From the NCBI GenBank assembly GCA_000469685.2, contig LS997566.1, forward strand, positions 26,477,932 to 26,541,931: a stretch of 64,000 nucleotides of DNA. Reading direction: 5' to 3'. Of this stretch, positions 59,325 through 64,000 are shown in pieces. Each line of letters opens with the position of its first letter. Positions within the stretch are counted from its first letter, which is position 1. A program made the translations under genes and the position numbers. Origin of the DNA: Haemonchus contortus. Lineage: Eukaryota > Nematoda > Chromadorea > Rhabditida > Trichostrongylidae. Below the pieces are notes generated by a model. That model was not told the origin of the DNA and did no database searches. It saw nothing but the letters and a program-made list of their open reading frames with translations.

Positions 59325-60184
59325 CGAAATTTCGGAATTTTTCTAGTTTATTTCCACAAAAATCCAAGATTGAGGATCTTCACGTGCTTACGTCTATAAC
59401 AGCATTTTTACTCCTCCATATTGGTTCCCATTCAATGCTTGAAAGACATGAATGACCCTATAGGTGAGAGGGCATGAAATGGTAATCGATTATGCTTAGT
59501 TTGTGATAGGCTTCCAACTGTTCCAGATGAATACAATGATGCCAATCCTTTCCAAAACTTTCTAATACTTTCTAACATTCCATCCTATGAGAGACAAGTA
59601 TTTTTGATATATGGGTCAACCCGTGATGAAAGCCTCACTTTAAAACCATTTTCTACCCATTCCAATGAAACGGTGCAATACGCGCAAAGCGTTTCGGAGT
59701 GGAGAATTCTAGAAGCGGAGGATATTGTTGAACTCAGCTCTACAATCTCCGTGAGCAGACACCGTGAAGTACCTGCAATGCTCAGTTCCAGCTGGCGCTG
59801 TTCTGCAGTACGTGATGGCGTACGTCTTTCCAAATTTCCAAAGTTACGGTGGGAACGGAGCTAAAGACGCCATGTTCACATTTCGCTATGACTAGTGCTC
59901 GCTGAACATAGTACCGGTTGATGTGAGTCTTTTTCCCCGCAGAGTAACCGAATTGGGTAATACAAAAGCTCATCAATGACGAGCTTATCTCTCATTGATA
60001 AAACACTTCAAAACCAAGTGGAACAAAAGCGTAATACAGTCAAGCCTAAATTATGAAATTTCTTCAGAACCTTTTTTTGGTTTTATTAAAATAGTAAGTT
60101 AAAAGTTCATTTATATTGTTGCTGATTAGGATGACACTGTTTATAATAAAACTATCAATAATTAAATCGTTAAAAATAATAACT
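59325..60184. other. Intergenic stretch
   Basis: Overlapping frames on both strands at 59585-59976 without motifs or joined splice sites. The part just below 60185 is the presumed 3' flank of the minus-strand gene. Confidence 0.35.
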
Positions 60185-60960
60185 TTATTGCAGATCAACC
60201 TTGAAGTGAAAATCATGAGAGTTGAGATCAACAAAATTCAGTCCTTCATATGCTACTGGACTCGGTGGCATTGTGGTTGGCAAAGAGCGTCGTATCCTTC
60301 TAGCTCGATGCCATTTTCTGCAATTCGAAGTGTTTTTGACGACTTGCCATACTTCCTTTCTGGAAGCAAGAGGTCGGTAAAGTATGTATGGATGACCTAA
60401 AAAAGTTGATTCTTTACATAAAAGCTAACTATTTACAAAGAAAGACAACAAGTATCTCTCCGATAAGTTTGATTTCGGTGGAGTTGATTCCCTCGCCTCA
60501 ACTTCAAATCGAGAGTGCTAGGGTCGTCCTTGTAAAGGTGCTACCCCAGTACAGGGAAATGCTAGCAACTTTTCCATTTTCTTGCGGGCCAACAACGAAA
60601 AGTCGTTCCTAACATCTATATTCTAACATGTATAATTCAATAGGCCTACCATACCGATGCTATCAAAGTAATCCCCTTGTTGTTTACGCCTTTTTGTGTA
60701 CTTCAGCTCTTTTATAGATCGCTCCAGAACATTGAGTGGCCTTTCTAGGTGTTAAAAGAATCCCACTACTCTCGTGCGAGAAAAGGCAATGATCCTGCGC
60801 CGACTTTCTCATAACCATGGCGTGCTGCCCCGCTTCATTCGATGAAGCATCCATTTTGCTAACAACCTCTAACACCCGGTCGTCACTCATTGTCATGCCA
60901 TTCTTTACAAAGACACATCCGCCACGGTGAAGAAATTTCTTTTCACCACACACTTCTGGA
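60185..60960 (-). CDS. 3' end of a minus-strand gene, function unknown
   Basis: Last exon 60185-60396: acceptor CTTTTTTAG, ends LNSHDFHFKVDLQ and a TAA that is part of a poly(A) signal (CAATAAAG). Previous exon 60545-60608 (acceptor GATGTTAG, weaker donor GTAGCA) joins in phase and reads GPQENGKVASISLYW. Before it, an open stretch from about 60950 to 60702 joins in phase through a donor GTACAC and reads GGCVFVKNGMTMSDDRVLEV and KSAQDHCLFSHESSG; its upstream boundary is unclear. The last exon is basic in the middle (RKWHRARRIRRS). No family recognised. The stop/poly(A) overlap is the best support. Confidence 0.5.
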
Positions 60961-61487
60961 TGACATCCGTTATTAACTCTTCACAAAGATTTTTTTCCGC
61001 CAATGTAGGAGATCTTAAAGTTGAAGACACAAAGTACAGAGTCAAAGCTACTATCAAAATTGCAGGAATTTCACTCCTTAGGCATGGGCTAGAATTCCTA
61101 ATGATTTCGCATCTAGCTTTGTACACTTTATTATTCCAACGGGTTTCGTCGACATCACAGTCACCAGAAGTTGCCGCGAGCTCAACGACACCACAGTTAC
61201 CAGGAATTGCTGCGAGCTTGACGATATCAGTGGTTCTTGACTTAGGGCAAGTGACTCCGGGCAAGTTTCTAAACAAGGGGTGGAAGTGCGGTCAAATGGC
61301 AAATGGATAGTCAAAATCCAAAGAGAGATGAGGAACTCACATTACGAGAATGTAACTTACAAACTACGTCTAAGAGACCCATGAATTGTAGTAAACTAAA
61401 AGATGAAAGCTCAGAACCAACTTCGATTATGAAAGTAAACAAATGCGATATAGGATTGCAAGCTATATCCGTATACAAGCTATCTTC
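60961..61487 (-). other. Probable upstream exons of the 60.2-kb gene, not resolved
   Basis: 61332-61487 has acceptor GTTCCCAG and donor GTGAGT with a single open frame (LYTDIACNPISHLFTFIIEV). A strong acceptor CCCCTTGTTTAG at 61279 opens another. The phases of these two do not agree, and a membrane-like stretch (IPAILIVALTLYFVSS) near 61060 lies in a third frame. Exon-like signals are real, but I could not assemble them. Confidence 0.35.
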
Positions 61488-62885
61488 TGGGAACGTGTAG
61501 AGGTAAGAAATGAACGATACGTCTCGCGATTTGTATTAAAACAGGATCGAGATAGTGATGATGGCTTGCCATCTCAACGGAGGTTGAACCGTTATGGTTC
61601 TCTGACGTTTCCGAAATTCCGAAAGCGTTCTCTGACGCTAGGTAGAGGTGATAATAAAGTATTAGAAATAGACTAAAAATCATAATGAGTTGTGAAAATT
61701 AGTCCAATTATTTTTGTGTTCGGGATTCGAAACTGTTAATATGAAATCTCAAGTGAATTACCTCAGTGAATAGGCATACAACAAAGGTAAGAAGGCATCT
61801 ACCAATAATATTGAGTAGCAGTGGTCGGTAGGAGTTATTTTGCTTTCTTTACTTCGAACATTCCCTTTTCCTGGTTTCAGTTCGGTTCTTTTTCACATAT
61901 CCAGGAAAGTATTCAGATTATGCATGTTGAAGACGCTGCTGCTTCCTCTCCATAATCTGTGATTGATATATGAAGGGTAACACATTGGCCAGCAGCTAAC
62001 CAGCCGCTTTAGCTTTTACCAAAGCTTAAGGAGATAAGGAGCAGGAGGTACCACGTGTAAAAAGCTACAATGAACATTCAACTGGATCACCCACTCCGGT
62101 GCTGTTTACCTCCTGAGGTTTAGTTAGGAATAACCATATTTTTTTTGTCTTAAAGGTACCAAGCGTCATTATGGGCTCTCGATTTCGGCTACACCTTCTT
62201 AGCGTTTTAACGCTCAGTGTCGGATGATAGTTTTGCCCACCCGCCATCCGCCCCGCTTCGAAATCGAATAGAAGTTGGCGCAGTATTTCGGCAGTTGATG
62301 TTTGTACGCAATAAATGCTACCGTGAGTGGATGTAAACAGTACCCTGGAAGCGCTACCACACACAATGCCTCCTCACTGCTTGAGCTGAAAAATTTTTGA
62401 GTGAGTACTATTTAGACCTCGTAAAGAAATCTTTTGCCTCTTCCTCATTGTGATAATGCTTTCAAAGCCTGCTAACTTTACTATCCAGTCAGGCGACTCA
62501 AAAAAAAAAGAAAGATCAGTGGACCAGTTGCAAGACAGAAGACATCAATAATTACAGTTTCCAAAGAAATCGTAAGAGATACAGCCGTTACAGAAATCAG
62601 TTCAGAACTTTTGAAATGGATTTCTGTAATGACTGATGTCTTTTCCTTTGAAACTCAAAAAAACATACCAGTAAGCAACTGCGATCATCGATGCGGAGAA
62701 GGTATAGAAACTACTTTCTATGAGCAAGACTACCAACGTTTGAATGAAGAATGAAATGAACCACCAATACAATATGACGTTAATTTTGAATTATGAATCC
62801 ATCATTGTATAGCAACAAAGCATTCCCATCCTTCGCTTCCACTCTCCATCCTTCCACTGAAGACTTGAATTAAGGAAATTCCGCC
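61488..62885. other. Stretch without firm features
   Basis: A strong acceptor (CACCTCTACCTAG) near 61650 on the minus strand may mark another exon of the 60.2-kb gene. A short imperfect inverted repeat (AGACATCAATAATTACAG / CTGTAATGACTGATGTC) lies at 62540-62640. Nothing else. Confidence 0.3.
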
Positions 62886-64000
62886 AGGTTTGGTTATGTC
62901 AACACGAACACCAACCTTGCAGATTGTGAAACTCGCGGGCAAGGAGAAGTTCGAGACGCATTGGTGGTTTCTCGTTAGCGAAGACGATCAAAGCCAATGG
63001 CCTGCAACTTCCGGAATACAATATCAATTACCGAATCCAACGATCGAACCAACATCAGCATCCCCCTATCACCTCCACTGCCATCCCGTCCTCCGAATCC
63101 AGCTAAGCTCCTCCACTCATCTTCCTAAATCGAGCCTGTCATTACAACATATTCACACAAAACAACAAAATCAAGAAATACTGGGTTGGAATATACACAC
63201 ACGACAACTTCTGTCCATGTGACCACGTTCTACGATTCATTAGAAACCTCATCGCCTCTCAATTGCATTCACGCACCACGAACACCATTCCAGAACTGCG
63301 CCAAGTAGAAATTAAGCAATACGTCACAGCAATCGAAAGGAACACAACAGTGCAAGTGATCAACCGTAATCATCAAACGGTACATCTTACAGAGTCATTG
63401 CAGAAGTCGCTGAAATAGCTGAAATTGCAAAGGGGAAATGACGGCATATTCAGATGTCACGAACGATTCGAAAACGCATGTCTCCCACTCGAAACTCGCT
63501 ATCCCGATTTTATAGCAGCAAACAGCGAGTTGGCAAAAATAATTGTGGTATTGCCAATCCTGTACACTGCAATATCACACACTACAGCCAATGTGAAAAG
63601 GCATTAATGGGCACCCGAGCTCCGTCGATCGACATATTTAACATAAGGAAATGCATTGTATGCCAACAAATGAACAACCTTCTTCACATGTATCCGGAAA
63701 TAGAGGACCTTCCCGATTGGCGCGTGGTGAGATCAAGACCTTTTGATTACATTGGAAATGACTACATTGGACCGCTTTCTGCAAAGGAAGAAGGCGAAGT
63801 GGTTCAGATTTATGGCATGATCCTCACCTGCACGACAACAATACGTCTTTATATAGAAACGTTTCGGATATGACGACAAATTAAATGACTAGTATGACTT
63901 CTGAATGGAGTACGGCGACTTTCTGTAAGAAAGGTGTCCCAGCAACAATCGCGTCGGACATCGCAACAAATTTTCCTCTTAGCAGATCAGATTCTCACAG
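62886..64000 (+). pseudogene. BEL/Pao retrotransposon, RNase H end to integrase, off the window
   Basis: Plus strand. Starts at FGYVNTNTNLADCETRG (the NPADxxTRG block ending RNase H), then after a frameshift FETHWWFLVSEDDQSQWPA. Then NDGIFRCHERFENACLPLET at 63433-63495 (family GIIRCRGRFENA). The zinc-binding start of integrase is shortened. From 63610 the frame reads CIVCQQMNNL, DWRVVRSRPFDYIGNDYIGPLS (first integrase Asp), YGMILTCTTTIRLYIE, and finally ASDIATNF (second Asp) at about 63957. The catalytic Glu lies beyond the window. Frameshifts and a stop near 63418 make it a pseudogene; the 5' part of the element is missing. Confidence 0.85.

Overview
The window reads as nuclear DNA of a parasitic nematode, most likely a strongylid (hookworm group). 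The support is small exons joined by phase-consistent introns ending in TTTCAG-like acceptors, acceptor-like AGs just upstream of start codons (as in spliced-leader trans-splicing), a cuticlin-type ZP gene, and a dense mix of Tc1/mariner, Penelope-like (PLE), RTE and BEL/Pao remains with long microsatellites. Nothing looks bacterial. Species was not determined.

Layout. 1-2.5 kb: a tetranucleotide array of about 623 perfect copies. 2.8-6.5 kb: small inverted-repeat elements and a dead maT-type mariner. 9-10 kb: a PLE 3' end with its GIY-YIG domain and a hammerhead-like motif. 11.8-16.1 kb: two minus-strand gene models of unknown function (11784-12128 and 13504-15275) and a divergent plus-strand gene start (15746). 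22.1-33.5 kb: a nine-exon PP1-like phosphatase on the minus strand; its 3.3-kb and 6.3-kb introns hold mariner elements, a palindromic MITE and CA microsatellites. 38-43.7 kb: Tc1, PLE and RTE pseudogenes, with a 56-bp perfect inverted repeat around a hammerhead-like motif. 44.3-45.0 kb: a small secreted cysteine-rich protein gene. 49.4-55.6 kb: a ZP-domain (cuticlin-like) gene whose 5.4-kb intron holds two head-to-head PLE copies, one of them split by a mariner. 60.2-61.5 kb: a gene end with no recognised family. 62.9-64 kb: a BEL/Pao integrase region that runs off the window.

The host genes do not form an obvious pathway; nearly all are on the minus strand. Exon models were built by eye: an exon was accepted when splice sites, frame and phase agreed with its neighbours. 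For the phosphatase, the ZP gene, the cysteine-rich gene and the 13.5-15.3 kb gene the phases close across all internal introns. The most unusual material is the set of hammerhead-ribozyme-like motifs tied to the PLEs, the hairpin around one of them, the nested insertion with readable target duplications, and the very long ATGT array.
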